NCBI GenBank assembly: GCA_963843805.1
Contig: CAWJLY010000003.1
Location: 240,133 to 304,132 of the forward strand
Origin: Ideonella_A sp963843805
GTDB taxonomy: Bacteria; Pseudomonadota; Gammaproteobacteria; Burkholderiales; Burkholderiaceae_C
Direction: 5' to 3'
Length of the DNA: 64,000 nucleotides
Positions 1 to 9,806 of this stretch are shown piece after piece (the first letter of the stretch is position 1; each line of letters opens with the position of its first letter). The position numbers and the translations under genes were made by a program. The notes under the pieces were generated by a model. It did not search any database. It was given only the letters and a program-made list of their open reading frames with translations, and was not told the origin of the DNA.

Positions 1-304
1 TTCCTTGCGCGACTTCGGGTGCGGCATTTGCCGCTACCCGGGGCGGCGGTTGCCGCACTGCTTTGGCTGCCTGCGCATTCGCTGCCAGCGTGACCAGATC
101 CGGCTCGACGTGGCGGCTTTCCGGAGCCTGCGGATCGGGCAGCAACTCGCCACCCAGGGTGCTGCCCAGCGTCGACGGCGGCCGGAAGTTTCCGCCACCG
201 CCAGCACCGAGCGGCGAGTCGGGGTGGGCCACCCGCCCGCTCTGGTTGAGCCACGCCGCCGGCACCGTGGCGGCGCGCAGCTTGCTTGACATGCAGTCGC
301 ACAT
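1..304 (-). CDS. Hypothetical protein, N-terminal part (runs off the window)
   Basis: The reading frame is open from an ATG at 304 to the window edge, giving about 101 residues. A strong Shine-Dalgarno AGGAGG lies six bases upstream of the ATG, which fixes the start. The protein begins MCDCMSSKLRAATVP and is rich in Pro, Ala and Gly, with no clear signal peptide or membrane segment. It is divergent from the Dcp peptidase gene, with about 150 bp between them. I do not recognise the family, and the C-terminal part that would identify it lies outside the window. Confidence 0.55.
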   Translation of the reverse strand, partial: MCDCMSSKLRAATVPAAWLNQSGRVAHPDSPLGAGGGGNFRPPSTLGSTLGGELLPDPQAPESRHVEPDLVTLAANAQAAKAVRQPPPRVAANAAPEVAQG

Positions 305-452
305 GAGGTGCCTCCTGACGGCGTGACGAACCAAAAAGATGCCTCGATTATCGGATCGACGCACGCGCCTTGTGCGGACAAACATGTGGCATGTGGCACG
401 CTGGCGGCCGCAATGGCATGATCGCCGCCGTTTCTGTACCGAGGCCAATGCC

Positions 453-2503
453 ATGGACATGCCCACCAATCCCCTGGCCATCGACTGGGATGCGCCGGCG
501 AGCCTGCCACCGTTCCAGCAGATCCGCCCCGGTCATTTCGCAACGGCGCTGAATGCGGCGATGCAGGCCCATCGAGATGAACTGCGGCTGATCGCAAACC
601 AGCCGGCAGCCGCCGATTTCGACAATACGCTGGCTGCCTTCGACCGCGCCGGCGAGGCGCTGCGCCGCGCCGAGGCGATTTTTCACAGCCTGGCAGCATC
701 TGCCACATCGCCCGAACTGCAGGCTGTGCAACGCGAGATGGCGGGGCCGCTGGCGGCGCACTGGTCGGCGGTGCGCCAGGACGAGCAGCTGTTTGCGCGC
801 ATCGATGCGGTGCATCGACAGCGCGAGCAACTCGGGCTGACGACCGAACAGCGGCGGCTGGTCGAGCGGGTTCACCTCGACTTCGTCCGCTCGGGTGCGG
901 CACTGGCGCCCGACCAGCGCCAGCGGTTTGCCGCGCATCATGCAGCGGCTGGCCGAACTGACGACCGCCTTCGGGCAGAACGTGCTGCACGACGAGTCGT
1001 CGTATCGCCTGCCGTTGCCTGACGAGGCCGCCATGGCGGGCCTGCCCGATTTCGTGCGCGCGGCGGCACGCCAGGCAGCAGCCGAGCGCGGCCTCGACGG
1101 CGCGGTGATCACCTTGTCGCGCTCGCTGATCGTGCCGTTCTTGAGCTTCTCCGAGCGCCGCGACCTGCGCGAAGCCGCCTGGCGCGCATGGACCGGCCGC
1201 GGCGAACACGACGGCGAGCACGACAACCGGCCGATCGTCCGCGAGATTCTGGCGCTGCGGCGCGAACAGGCCGCACTTGCTGGGCCACGCCAATTTCGCC
1301 GACCATGCCTTGACCGACACGATGGCCGGCACACCCGAGCGCGTCTGGGCGCTTGCTCGACGACGTCTGGCAGCGCGCATTGCCGGCCGTCGAACGCGAA
1401 CGCGCGATGCTGGTCGAGGCGATGCGTGCGGCGGGGCAGGGCGGTGTCATCGAGGCCTGGGACTGGCGCTACTGGGCCGAAAAGGTCAGGCAGAACCACT
1501 TTGCGCTCGACGAAGCGCAGATCAAGCCGTATTTCCCGCTGCCGGCAATGGTGGATGCGGCCTTCGATTGCGCCAGCCGACTGTTCGGCATCCGCTTCAA
1601 GCCGCGCGACGACCTGCGCGGCCTATCACGCCGATGTGCGATGTCTATGAGGTCAGCGGTCGCGGACGGCGCGGCGATCGGCCTGTTCCTGCACGACAAC
1701 TTCGCCCGCGCGACCAAGCGCAGCGGCGCCTGGATGAATACCATCGCCAACCAGCACCGCAACGGCGCGGCGCAGTTGCCGGTGGTGCTCAACAACAACA
1801 ATTTCGCGAAGGCCGCACCGGGCCAGCCGACGCTGCTGTCGCCCGACGACGTGCGCACGCTGTTCCACGAGTTCGGCCACGGCCTGCACGGGCTGCTGTC
1901 GAATGTCAACTATCAGCGCCTGTCGGGCACCCGGGTGCTGCGCGATTTCGTCGAACTGCCGTCGCAGCTGTATCGAGCACTGGGCGCAGGAGCGCGAGGT
2001 GTTGCGCCGCCACGCGCGCCACTGGCAGACCGGCGAGGCGATCCCCGATGCGCTGATCGACCGCATCGAAGCGGCGCGCCAGTTCGGCCAGGGCTACGAG
2101 ACGGTGCGCTATACCGCCAGTGCGATCGTCGACATGGCGATCCACGAGGCGGCCGAGCCGGTCGACGATATCGTCGCCTTCGAGGCCGCGGTGCTGGCCG
2201 AGCGCGGCCTGCCGCACGGCGTCGGATTGAACCACCGGCTGCCGCATTTCCAGCATCTGTTCGCCGGCTCGAGCTATGCCGCCGGCTACTACGTCTACCT
2301 GTGGGCCGAGGTGCTCGATGCCGATGCCTACGATGCCTTCCGTCGAGGCCGGCAGCCCCTTCGATCCGGCCACTGCCGAGCGGCTGTATCGCTGCATCTA
2401 CAGCCGCGGTGACAGCGAGGAACCCGGTGCCGCCTACCGCGAGTTCCGCGGGCGCGATGCGCGGATCGAGCCGATGCTGAAGGATCGCGGGTTGATCGAA
2501 TAG
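453..2503 (+). CDS. dcp: M3-family peptidyl-dipeptidase (Dcp-like), broken by several frame changes
   Basis: Zinc metallopeptidase of the thimet-oligopeptidase family that removes dipeptides from peptide C-termini, probably in the cytoplasm. The N-terminus (NPLAIDWDAPASLPPFQQI) is the family's usual start. The zinc motif HEFGH is near 1868 and is followed by GLHGLLSNV and RDFVELPSQ; this downstream pattern fits Dcp better than oligopeptidase A (PrlC). The C-terminal YYVYLWAEVLDADAYDAF and SRGDSEEP segments also match Dcp. Total length, about 680 codons, is normal. The frame changes at about 930, 1276, 1352, 1625-1660, 1972 and 2341. Most are resolved by removing one base, and conserved blocks continue on each side, so the gene is probably intact in the organism. 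Start chosen at 453 because the family homology begins there. Confidence 0.85.
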
Positions 2504-2529
2504 GAGCCGGCGTGCCGCAAGGCAACCGG

Positions 2530-4056
2530 CTATCGCACCGTTGGCAGCGCCATCAGCCGCGATCGATCCGGCCCAGATCCTCCGCTTTCGCCAACGGATA
2601 GAGCCGAGCAGCAACCCGGCGCTGCAGCTCGCAAACAGATCTGCAGGTCGGGCGCCAACCGCCGGGTCGCGCCCGTCGTGCCTTGCGCGCCGCGTTCCCA
2701 CAACGGGTGCAGCCGCTCGCGCTGCGCTTCGATCGCCTGCGGCAACCTGCTCATGCCAGAACGCCGGATGGGCGGCGTCGGCCCATTCGCCGCGGCCGCG
2801 GCCATGGTGGGCCACTGCCAGATAGGTCAGCAGCGCCGCCTGCGCCAGATCGTCGAGCACCTCGTCGGTCCAGGTCAAGGTCGGCACGTCGACGCCGCGC
2901 AGCAGGTTGTAGCCGCGTGCCAGGCCGGCAGCACCGAGCGCGCCGAGCACGCCGCCGGCCAGCAGACCGCCGCCGAGCGTCAACCCGCCGGTCAGCAGGT
3001 CGGCCTTCAGCCCGGCCAGCGCGCCGGTCACCAGGCCGCCCCACATCGCGGCGCGCTGTTCGTCGAGCCGGCGCTGGGAAGCAAAATGCTCGGCCAGCGA
3101 GGTCAGCATCTGCGCGCCGGCCTTGCCGTCGAGGCCATGCAGTTCGATCAGCCGGTCGGTGGTTTGGCGAACGTCGGCATCGAGCCGCTCGGCGAGGTTC
3201 TGCATCGCCAGTTCGCGCGGCGTGACGCTGCCTTCGCGGCGCAAGCCCGAGCGCGGCACCGAAGGCCTTGACGCGGCCGGCCAGGCCGGCCTGCGCAATC
3301 ACTTCGCGGTCGAGCGCGGCGCGCGCCAGCCGCTGCGGCAAGCACCTCCATCGACGCCTGCCAGGTGGCTGCGTTGCGCGCGACCCAGGCCGCCTGCAAG
3401 CCGCTCGAATGCCGGCCTGCTGCTGCGCGCCGGCAGCAGCCGTTCGATCGCCCGCAGCAAGCACCGCCTCGGCAATCCAGCAACGGGCAAATGCGTCGAA
3501 CGCCATCACCTCGCTGACGCCCGCGATGGCGCAGGCATCGCTCGCGCCAGCGCGCGATTTCGGCAGCTTCGTCGGCTGGCTGCGTGCGGCGGGCCGAGCT
3601 GGTTCAGCAGCACCAGCACCGGCTTGCCGATCAGCCCCAGCACATCCAGTTCGGGGTCGAGGTAGCCGGCGTCGTCGGGCTCTTCGGATGCATTGACCAG
3701 ATACAGCACGACGTCGGCCTGCGTCGAGCACATGGCGCAGCGCACGCTGGTTCAGCCAGAACGAGCGGTCACGAAAGCGATCCCAGACCTCGCCGAGAAA
3801 CCAGCCGATCGGTTGGCCGGCACTGCGCCAGCCGCTTGGCCAGCCGCTGGCTGTCGCCGAAACCCGGCGTATCCCACAGCTCGAGCCGGTCGCCGGTCGG
3901 CGACTCGATCATCAGCGCGCGCTCGAGGTCCTGCGTGACATGCGCCTCGTCGCGAACCTCGCCGATATCGCGGCGCAGCAGCGTTCGCGCCAGCGTCGTC
4001 TTGCCGACGTTGGTATGCGAGATCAGGCTGATCGAGATCGTGACGGGCGAGCTCAT
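2530..4056 (-). CDS. GTPase with C-terminal DUF3482 domain, frameshifted
   Basis: P-loop GTPase followed by the DUF3482 region. Near the N-terminus the G1 motif reads SHTNVGKTTLARTLL, the G3 motif is DTPGFGDS, and the G4-like motif NQLG sits near 3600. The C-terminal half contains a Gly/Ala-rich, probably membrane-associated stretch (TGGLTLGGGLLAGGVLGALG, about 2935-2995). At least four frame changes are present (about 3830, 3730, 3590, 3300 and 2760), each bridging recognisable sequence. The ATG at 4056 overlaps the stop of the DUF2868 gene by four bases (ATGA), so the two are translationally coupled. DUF2868/DUF3482 pairs are common in betaproteobacteria and gammaproteobacteria, and their biochemical role is not established. 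Inference: membrane-linked GTPase acting with its neighbour. Confidence 0.75.
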
Positions 4057-5546
4057 GCGGTGTCCGGTGCGGACCGTTCGCCGAGGTCGACGAACAAGGC
4101 CGGGCCGGCGCCGATCTCGTCGAGCAGCTTCTGCCAGGCCGCGCGGCGATCGGCCAGACGGCGCGGCAGGTCGGCGCCGGCCAGGCGTTGGCGAAAGCCC
4201 GATTCGTCGATCATCACCCGGCATGGTGGATGTCCCGGTAGCGCGGCGGCGCGCTGTTGCGCGCTGCGAATGAACGCGCCATGAGTTTCGCGCTCGGGTG
4301 TGGCGCTGAGCGCAAACAACGGCAGCAGCCACTGCACATCGAGCCGATCGAGTGCTGCGCCTGGCCAGTCTTCGGCCGGCATATCGTCGACGCCCGCAGC
4401 CATGTTGGCGAACAGTTTTAATTGAAGGCCCGGGCCGAACTCGTGATCAATCGGCGGCAGCGATGCCCGGCAGCAGATCGCCGGCCAGCCGGTGGCCGCA
4501 TGGCATGACAGCCACCGACTGGGCTGCCCGGCCGCTGGCGCGTGTCTGGCGCTGCAGCAGGCGCTTGAAATAGCGCTCGTCGCATCGGCAGCGGAAACTG
4601 CCGCTCCAGTTGCCGTGCGCGCCAGCATCGCCGCGGCGGCCAAGGCCAACCGCGGCAACATGACCAGTCCGGTGGTGATGGCATACCAGTGAATCCAGCG
4701 CGCGGCGTTTTCGCCCGGCCCCCGGCTGAAACGCAGCGTCTCGATCTGCGCGGCATCGGGCAGCGACACGCCACTGATCGCCTGTGCAGGCGCCAGCACG
4801 ATGCCCAGCCAGTGGTGGACAAACAGGGCGTCGACGAAGGTGCTGTCCCAGCCGGCCCTGAACTCGAAAACGAGGCCGCGCGCATACAAGGCGAGCAGGG
4901 CGCCTGCGGCGACCGCGAGTGCCGCCAGGTGAAAGATGCCGGCCAGTCGTGCGCGGTCGATGGGTTGGCGGGCAAGCGTCCAGTCGGCCACGAACCGCTT
5001 CGCTGCAGGTGGTGCAGAGTCACCCAGGCGATGCGCCGAAAACTTGCTCGCCAGCATCGACACCATGCCATCGATCCGGTTTGGCGACCGGTCTGAATGC
5101 CGCGCAGCCAACGGCCGCCACACGGCCGCGCCGAGCAGTACGGCATAGACCGCGATATTCCAGGCCATCAAAGCCAGCAATGGCGGCGCGAGCAGATTGA
5201 CCTGACCGGACGGACCGAGTGCATCGGTTGCCAGCCCGGCAAGCAAGGCCAGCACCAGCAGCGCCGCAACCACGACCGCGACATGGCCGTTGCCGGCGCT
5301 GCCGCGGCGCAAGCTGGCCATCGTTGCATCGCGTTCGGCCAATCGCTCGCTGGCCAGCAGGGCGCGCTCGGCGACGAAATGCTCACCCGTCGATTGCTCG
5401 CCGATGCGTCGCAAGGCCTCGGCGTCGGCCCAGTCGGCATCGGCTGCGGACCAGATCGGCGACGACGGGGACATCGGCGCGTCCGCAGCATCGACGTCCT
5501 CGACCGCGCGAACCAGCAAGACCTGCCGCGCCTGATCAGCATTCAT
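4053..5546 (-). CDS. DUF2868 membrane protein, frameshifted in the middle
   Basis: About 498 codons. After a polar N-terminus there are two hydrophobic segments (HVAVVVAALLVLALLAGLAT and LLALMAWNIAVYAVLLGAAV), then further membrane segments around AGIFHLAALAVAAGALLALY and the TTGLVMLPRLALAAAAML region. This is the DUF2868 layout. Between about 4640 and 4450 the frame changes three times by one extra base each and then returns; the corrected reading contains LERQFPLPM and RYFKRLLQRQTRASGRAAQS, as expected for the family. It lies 75 bp after the ETF-QO gene on the same strand and overlaps the DUF3482 GTPase by ATGA. Function unknown; partner of the GTPase by context. Start taken at the Met at 5546 rather than a longer upstream extension. 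Confidence 0.72.
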   Translation of the reverse strand: MNADQARQVLLVRAVEDVDAADAPMSPSSPIWSAADADWADAEALRRIGEQSTGEHFVAERALLASERLAERDATMASLRRGSAGNGHVAVVVAALLVLALLAGLATDALGPSGQVNLLAPPLLALMAWNIAVYAVLLGAAVWRPLAARHSDRSPNRIDGMVSMLASKFSAHRLGDSAPPAAKRFVADWTLARQPIDRARLAGIFHLAALAVAAGALLALYARGLVFEFRAGWDSTFVDALFVHHWLGIVLAPAQAISGVSLPDAAQIETLRFSRGPGENAARWIHWYAITTGLVMLPRLALAAAAMLARTATGAAVSAADATSAISSACCSARHAPAAGQPSRWLSCHAATGWPAICCRASLPPIDHEFGPGLQLKLFANMAAGVDDMPAEDWPGAALDRLDVQWLLPLFALSATPERETHGAFIRSAQQRAAALPGHPPCRVMIDESGFRQRLAGADLPRRLADRRAAWQKLLDEIGAGPALFVDLGERSAPDTA

Positions 5547-5620
5547 GCCGCACCGAGCGCGAGGGCGCAACCGCGAGGCGTCGGATCGTCAAGGGATGCG
5601 ATCGCGGCCGGCGGCTGCAA

Positions 5621-7306
5621 TCACATCCCCGAATAATTCGGCCCGCCGCCACCTTCGGGCGTCACCCAGACGATATTCTGGGTCGGGTCCTTGATGTCGC
5701 AGGTCTTGCAGTGAACACAGTTCTGCGCGTTGATCTGCAAACGGTCCTGGTCGTCGGGGCCTTTGACGAACTCGTAGACACCGGCCGGGCAGTAGCGGCT
5801 CTCGGGCCCGGCGTACAAGGCCAGGTTGATATCGACCGGCACACTGGCATCTTTCAGGGTCAGGTGCGCGGGCTGCTGCTCTTCGTGATTGGTATTGCTG
5901 ATGAACACGCTCGACAGACGGTCGAAGGTCAGTTTGCCGTCCGGTTTGGGGTAAGTGATCTGCGCACAGTCGGCGGCCGGTTTGAGATAAGTGTGATCGG
6001 CGGCGCTGCGGTGAAGGGTCCACGGCGGCGCCTTGAAGCCGATCTTCGGCAGCAGCCACTGCTCGATGCCGGTCATCAATGTCGCCGTGCTGCGCCCCTT
6101 CTTGAACCACTGTTTGAAGTTGCGCGCACGATCCAGTTCGGTGTACAGCCAGCTGTCGCGAAACGCCTGCGGGTAGTCGCTCAGCTCGTCGTGCTGTCGG
6201 CCACCGGTGACGGCAGCGAAGGCCGCATCGGCGGCCAGCATGCCGGTCTTGATCGCGGCGTGGCTGCCCTTGATGCGGCTGGCGTTCAGATAGCCTGCCT
6301 CGCAGCCGACCAGCGCCCCGCCGGGAAAAACCGTTTTCGGCAGGCTCAGAATGCCCCCGGCCGTGATCGCGCGGGCGCCATAACCGATGCGTTTGCCGCC
6401 ATCAAGATATTGGCGGATGGCCGGGTGCGTCTTCCAGCGCTGAAATTCCTCGAACGGACTGAGCCACGGGTTGGCATAGTCGAGACCGACGACAAAACCG
6501 AGCGCCACCTGGTTGTTCTCGGCGTGGTAGAGAAACGAGCCGCCGTAGGTCGCATCGTCGAGCGGCCAGCCGGCGGTGTGAATGACGAGGCCGGGCTGGT
6601 GTTTGGCCGGATCGATCTCCCACAACTCCTTCAGCCCGATACCGTAGCTTTGCGGATCTTTGCCTTCGTCGAGCTTGAACCTGGCAATCAGCTGCTTGCC
6701 CAGATGGCCGCGTGATCCTTCGGCAAAGATGGTGTATTTGCCGTGCAGCTCCATGCCGAGCTGGAAGCTTTCCATCGGCTCGCCGTCTTTGCCGATACCC
6801 AGGTTGCCGGTCGCGACACCCTTGACGCTGCCATCGTCGTTGTAGAGGATTTCGGCCGCAGCAAAACCGGGGAAGATTTCGACGCCGAGCCCTTCGGCTT
6901 GCTGGCCGAGCCAACGCACCACGTTACCGAGGCTGACGATGTAGTTGCCGTGGTTCTTGAAACAATCGGGCAGAAAAAATTCGGGTGTCGCCTTGGCGCT
7001 GGTCTCGTTGAGGAACAGAAACTTGTCCTCGCTGACCGCTTGAGTCAGCGGCGCATCGAGCTCTTTCCAGTTCGGCAGCAATTCGCCCAGGCCGGCCGGA
7101 TCCATGATGGCGCCGCTGAGGATGTGCGCTCCCGGCTCGGAACCCTTCTCGAGCACCACCACCGAGATCTCCTTGCCATGCTCGGAGCCCAGTTGTTTCA
7201 GACGAATCGCAGTCGCCAATCCAGCCGGGCCGCCACCAACGACGACGACGTCGTACTCCATCGACTCGCGCGGGCCATGGGTTTCCAACAGCGCTTCAGG
7301 GGTCAT
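5621..7306 (-). CDS. etfD: Electron-transfer flavoprotein:ubiquinone oxidoreductase
   Basis: Membrane-associated FAD/4Fe-4S enzyme that passes electrons from reduced ETF (acyl-CoA and other dehydrogenases) to ubiquinone. The 561-residue frame is intact and normal in length. The FAD-binding motif VVVVGGGPAGLATAIRL is at residues ~19-35. The C-terminal ferredoxin-like domain carries YCPAGVYEF and the cluster-ligand motif CVHCKTCDIKDP. Neighbours: the DUF2868/DUF3482 pair downstream and a divergent SDR gene upstream. The region between the two starts (7307-7547) must hold both promoters. The complete lack of frame problems here contrasts with the genes downstream. Confidence 0.95.
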   Translation of the reverse strand: MTPEALLETHGPRESMEYDVVVVGGGPAGLATAIRLKQLGSEHGKEISVVVLEKGSEPGAHILSGAIMDPAGLGELLPNWKELDAPLTQAVSEDKFLFLNETSAKATPEFFLPDCFKNHGNYIVSLGNVVRWLGQQAEGLGVEIFPGFAAAEILYNDDGSVKGVATGNLGIGKDGEPMESFQLGMELHGKYTIFAEGSRGHLGKQLIARFKLDEGKDPQSYGIGLKELWEIDPAKHQPGLVIHTAGWPLDDATYGGSFLYHAENNQVALGFVVGLDYANPWLSPFEEFQRWKTHPAIRQYLDGGKRIGYGARAITAGGILSLPKTVFPGGALVGCEAGYLNASRIKGSHAAIKTGMLAADAAFAAVTGGRQHDELSDYPQAFRDSWLYTELDRARNFKQWFKKGRSTATLMTGIEQWLLPKIGFKAPPWTLHRSAADHTYLKPAADCAQITYPKPDGKLTFDRLSSVFISNTNHEEQQPAHLTLKDASVPVDINLALYAGPESRYCPAGVYEFVKGPDDQDRLQINAQNCVHCKTCDIKDPTQNIVWVTPEGGGGPNYSGM

Positions 7307-7547
7307 TCAACATCCAGTCGACAGGTCTTCGATCGTGCGGCTGATTGTAACGACGCTGGATTCGATCAAACGGTCGGTCTCACCCGGCCGAGGCGGCACC
7401 GACGCTGATGCAGGGCCTTGCAGTCGGCTCGATTCGAAATGGCTTCGTGCTATCTTGCCAACAGGCGAGCCGGCCGCGTTTTGCTGCTTTCGAACAATCG
7501 GCCGGCCTTGCTTGCACGCCAGGCGTGGCAAAAAAATCGGAGCCAAC

Positions 7548-8330
7548 ATGACTTACCAGATCGATCTGTCAGGACGCGTCGCGATGATCACCGGCGCGTC
7601 GAGCGGGCTCGGCACGCAGTTCGCCAAGACGCTGGCGCGGGCGGGTGCGGCGGTGGTCTTGTCCGGGCGTCGCATCGAGCGATTGAAATCACTGCGCGCC
7701 GAGATCGAATCCGACGGTGGCGATGCCCATGTGGTCAGCGTCGACGTGACCGATGTGGCAAGCATCAAGGCAGCAGTTGCCCACGCCGAGACCGAAATGG
7801 GTGCAATCGACATCCTGGTCAACAACTCGGGCGTCAGCACGACGCAAAAGCTCGTCGATGTCGGCGAAGACGACTACGACTTCATCTTCGATACCAACAC
7901 CAAGGGCGCCTTTTTCATGGCGATGGAGGTCGGCAAACGGATGCTGGCGCGTGCCAAGGGTTCGGCGCCCGGCACCTTCACCGGTGGTCGGATTGTCAAC
8001 GTCGCATCGATGGCCGGTCTGAAGGTGATGAGCCAGATCGGCGTCTATGGCATGAGCAAGGCGGCGGTGATCCACATGACCCGTTCGATGGCGCTCGAGT
8101 GGGGCCGCTACGGAATCAACGTCAACGCCTTGTGCCCGGGCTATATCGACACCGAACTCAACCATCACCACTGGCAGACCGACGCCGGTAAAAAGCTGAT
8201 CGACATGTTGCCCCGCAGACGCGTCGGCCAGCCGCAGGATCTGGATTCGGTGCTGATGATGCTGTGCGCCAACGAGAGTCATTTCATCAACGGTGCGGTC
8301 ATACAGGCGGATGACGGATTTGCAGTGTGA
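7548..8330 (+). CDS. Short-chain dehydrogenase/reductase (SDR)
   Basis: A 260-residue classical SDR. Visible features are the cofactor motif TGASSGLG near residue 17, the NNSG motif, and the active-site pair in YGMSKAA preceded by VNVASMAGLK. Start at 7548 because the sequence MTYQIDLSGRVAMITG matches the usual SDR beginning; the upstream AGCC is a weak ribosome site. It is divergent from the ETF-QO gene, and the context (ETF-QO, thioesterase, CoA-transferase) suggests fatty-acid or hydroxyacyl metabolism. The substrate cannot be read from the sequence. Confidence 0.9.
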   Translation: MTYQIDLSGRVAMITGASSGLGTQFAKTLARAGAAVVLSGRRIERLKSLRAEIESDGGDAHVVSVDVTDVASIKAAVAHAETEMGAIDILVNNSGVSTTQKLVDVGEDDYDFIFDTNTKGAFFMAMEVGKRMLARAKGSAPGTFTGGRIVNVASMAGLKVMSQIGVYGMSKAAVIHMTRSMALEWGRYGINVNALCPGYIDTELNHHHWQTDAGKKLIDMLPRRRVGQPQDLDSVLMMLCANESHFINGAVIQADDGFAV

Positions 8331-8530
8331 TGACCCACCCCCGTAGCGCCTTCGGCGCTCCCCCTCAAGGGGGGCGAGACCGGACGAGAAAGGTCCGGCG
8401 GACCCTTCTCGCCTGGCGAACGGCCGGGCCTGCAGGCCCGGCGCGGCCTGCAAGGCACGCTGGCGGGCCGGCAAAGCCGGATCCGCTGCGTCTGCTTGAT
8501 GGTCTTGCTGTCCGCTGGCCTTCTGTCCCG
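8331..8530 (+). repeat. Hairpin-rich intergenic repeat region
   Basis: Between the SDR stop and yceH lies a GC-rich tract composed almost wholly of short palindromes: AGCGCCTTCGGCGCT, CCCCCTCAAGGGGGG, GGTCCGGCGGACC, and a perfect 20-bp palindrome at 8423-8442 (GCCGGGCCTGCAGGCCCGGC). The opening CACCCCCGTAGCGCCTTCGG followed by a CCCCCTCAAGGGGG hairpin is a dispersed intergenic repeat I recognise from Burkholderiales genomes. It probably acts as a bidirectional transcription barrier or is a REP-like element. Confidence 0.6.
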
Positions 8531-8532
8531 CG

Positions 8533-9208
8533 ATGAGACCCTTATCCCTTTTGGAAGCCCGTGTGCTCGGCGCCTTGGTCGAGAAGGCGCACACCGTTCC
8601 CGACAGCTACCCGCTGTCGCTGAACAGTCTGCTGTCTGCCTGCAATCAGAAGACCGCGCGTGACCCGGTCATCCAAGCCACCGAGGCCGAGGTGCAGGAT
8701 GCGGTCGATGCGCTGAAAGGTCTGCATCTGGTCTTCGAGAGCAGTGGCTCGCGGGTCACGCGGTATGAACACAACATGGGGCGTGTGCTGGCCGTGCCGT
8801 CACAGTCGGTGGCGTTGCTGGCCACGCTGCTGCTGCGCGGCCCGCAAACCAGCGCCGAACTGCGTGCCAACTGCGAACGACTGCATCGGTTTGCCGACAG
8901 CTCGTCGGCCGAGGGTTTTCTCGATGAACTGGCACAACGCGCGCCTGAAAAAGGCGGCGCGCTGGTGGTGCTGCTGCCGCGAGCACCCGGTGCACGCGAG
9001 GCCCGCTGGGCGCAGTTGTTGGGTGGCCCGATCGATCTGTCGTCGCTGCCGGTCGCCACCGACAGCGCCGACTTTGTTTCCAGTGGCGAGATCGCTGCAC
9101 TCAAGGCGCAACAGGCCACGCTGAGTCGACAGGTCGCTGAACTGCGCGATCTTGTCGAACGCCTCTATACCGAACTCGGCGGTGACCCGCGACAAACAGG
9201 CCGAGTAG
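8533..9208 (+). CDS. yceH: YceH family protein (DUF480)
   Basis: Winged-helix DUF480 protein of about 225 residues. It begins MRPLSLLEARVLGALVEKA and contains NQKTARDPV and the LLLRGPQTSAELR segment typical of the family. Its tail (ALKAQQATLSRQVAELRDLV) is a short coiled coil, also usual. As written, the frame runs on without a stop into the next gene. One base fewer before 9200 would give an ending DKQAE and the TAG at 9206-9208, the normal family length. I therefore treat the apparent fusion as a probable one-base error. Cellular role not established. Confidence 0.8.
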
Positions 9209-9219
9209 CCGGAGACCCG

Positions 9220-9639
9220 ATGAAATTCGAATTGCCTGACGACAAGAAGCTTGCGTTCGAGATGACGATGCCGATCCGCTGGGGCGATCTCGATGCCATG
9301 GGTCACGTCAACAATACCGTGTACTTCCGCTATCTCGAAATCATCCGCATCGCCTGGTTCGATCAGCTCGGTACGCCCCCCAATCCGAACGGCGAAGGCC
9401 CGGTGATCGTCAATGCCTTCTGCAACTTCATCCGGCAACTCGAGTACCCGGGTGACATCCTGGCCCGCCATTACGTGGCGCAACCCGGCCGCAGCAGCTT
9501 CGAAACCTATGTGACGCTGGAGCGCTGTGACCAGCCCGGCGTGATCCATGCCGAAGGCGGCGCGCGCACGGTGTGGGTCGATTTCAGGCAGCAGAAATCG
9601 GTGCCGATTCCGGACTGGTTGCGGGCGCAGCTGGTTTGA
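9220..9639 (+). CDS. Acyl-CoA thioesterase, hotdog fold (4HBT family)
   Basis: About 139 residues of the YbgC/FadM-like 4-hydroxybenzoyl-CoA thioesterase type. The signature RWGDLDAMGHVNNTVYFRY contains the catalytic Asp region and the hotdog helix start. The ATG at 9220 has GGAG six bases upstream, so it can be translated independently even though it reads in frame with yceH. Likely hydrolyses acyl-CoA thioesters; this fits the neighbouring ETF-QO and CoA-transferase genes. Substrate unknown. Confidence 0.85.
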   Translation: MKFELPDDKKLAFEMTMPIRWGDLDAMGHVNNTVYFRYLEIIRIAWFDQLGTPPNPNGEGPVIVNAFCNFIRQLEYPGDILARHYVAQPGRSSFETYVTLERCDQPGVIHAEGGARTVWVDFRQQKSVPIPDWLRAQLV

Positions 9640-9750
9640 GCGTGTGCGGGTGAGCAGATTCTTCGAAGCAATCGTGCCTGAGGCACTCCCAATGAAATCT
9701 CATTTGAAGGCCCGGAAACATTCCCCGTCGACCTGTTGTTCTTCGCCTTC

Positions 9751-9780
9751 TGTGGGAGCGCATTCAGGCGCGATCGCCCC
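9751..9780. repeat. Partial copy of a dispersed GTGGGAGCG element
   Basis: The stretch TGTGGGAGCGCATTCAGGCG is nearly identical to the element duplicated inside truB at 48260-48390 (GTGGGAGCGCCTTCAGGCGC). This is a single half-copy in the gap after the thioesterase gene. It shows that the truB insertion belongs to a repeat family dispersed in this genome. Confidence 0.65.
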
Positions 9781-9806
9781 ACTGACAGGTCACCCAGCTT
9801 CCAATC

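Noticed and set aside
5219..6715. Long open frame on the plus strand opposite ETF-QO
   Set aside because: It is the mirror of a high-GC gene with strong codon bias. It gives no recognisable protein and lacks a ribosome site, whereas ETF-QO on the other strand is intact.
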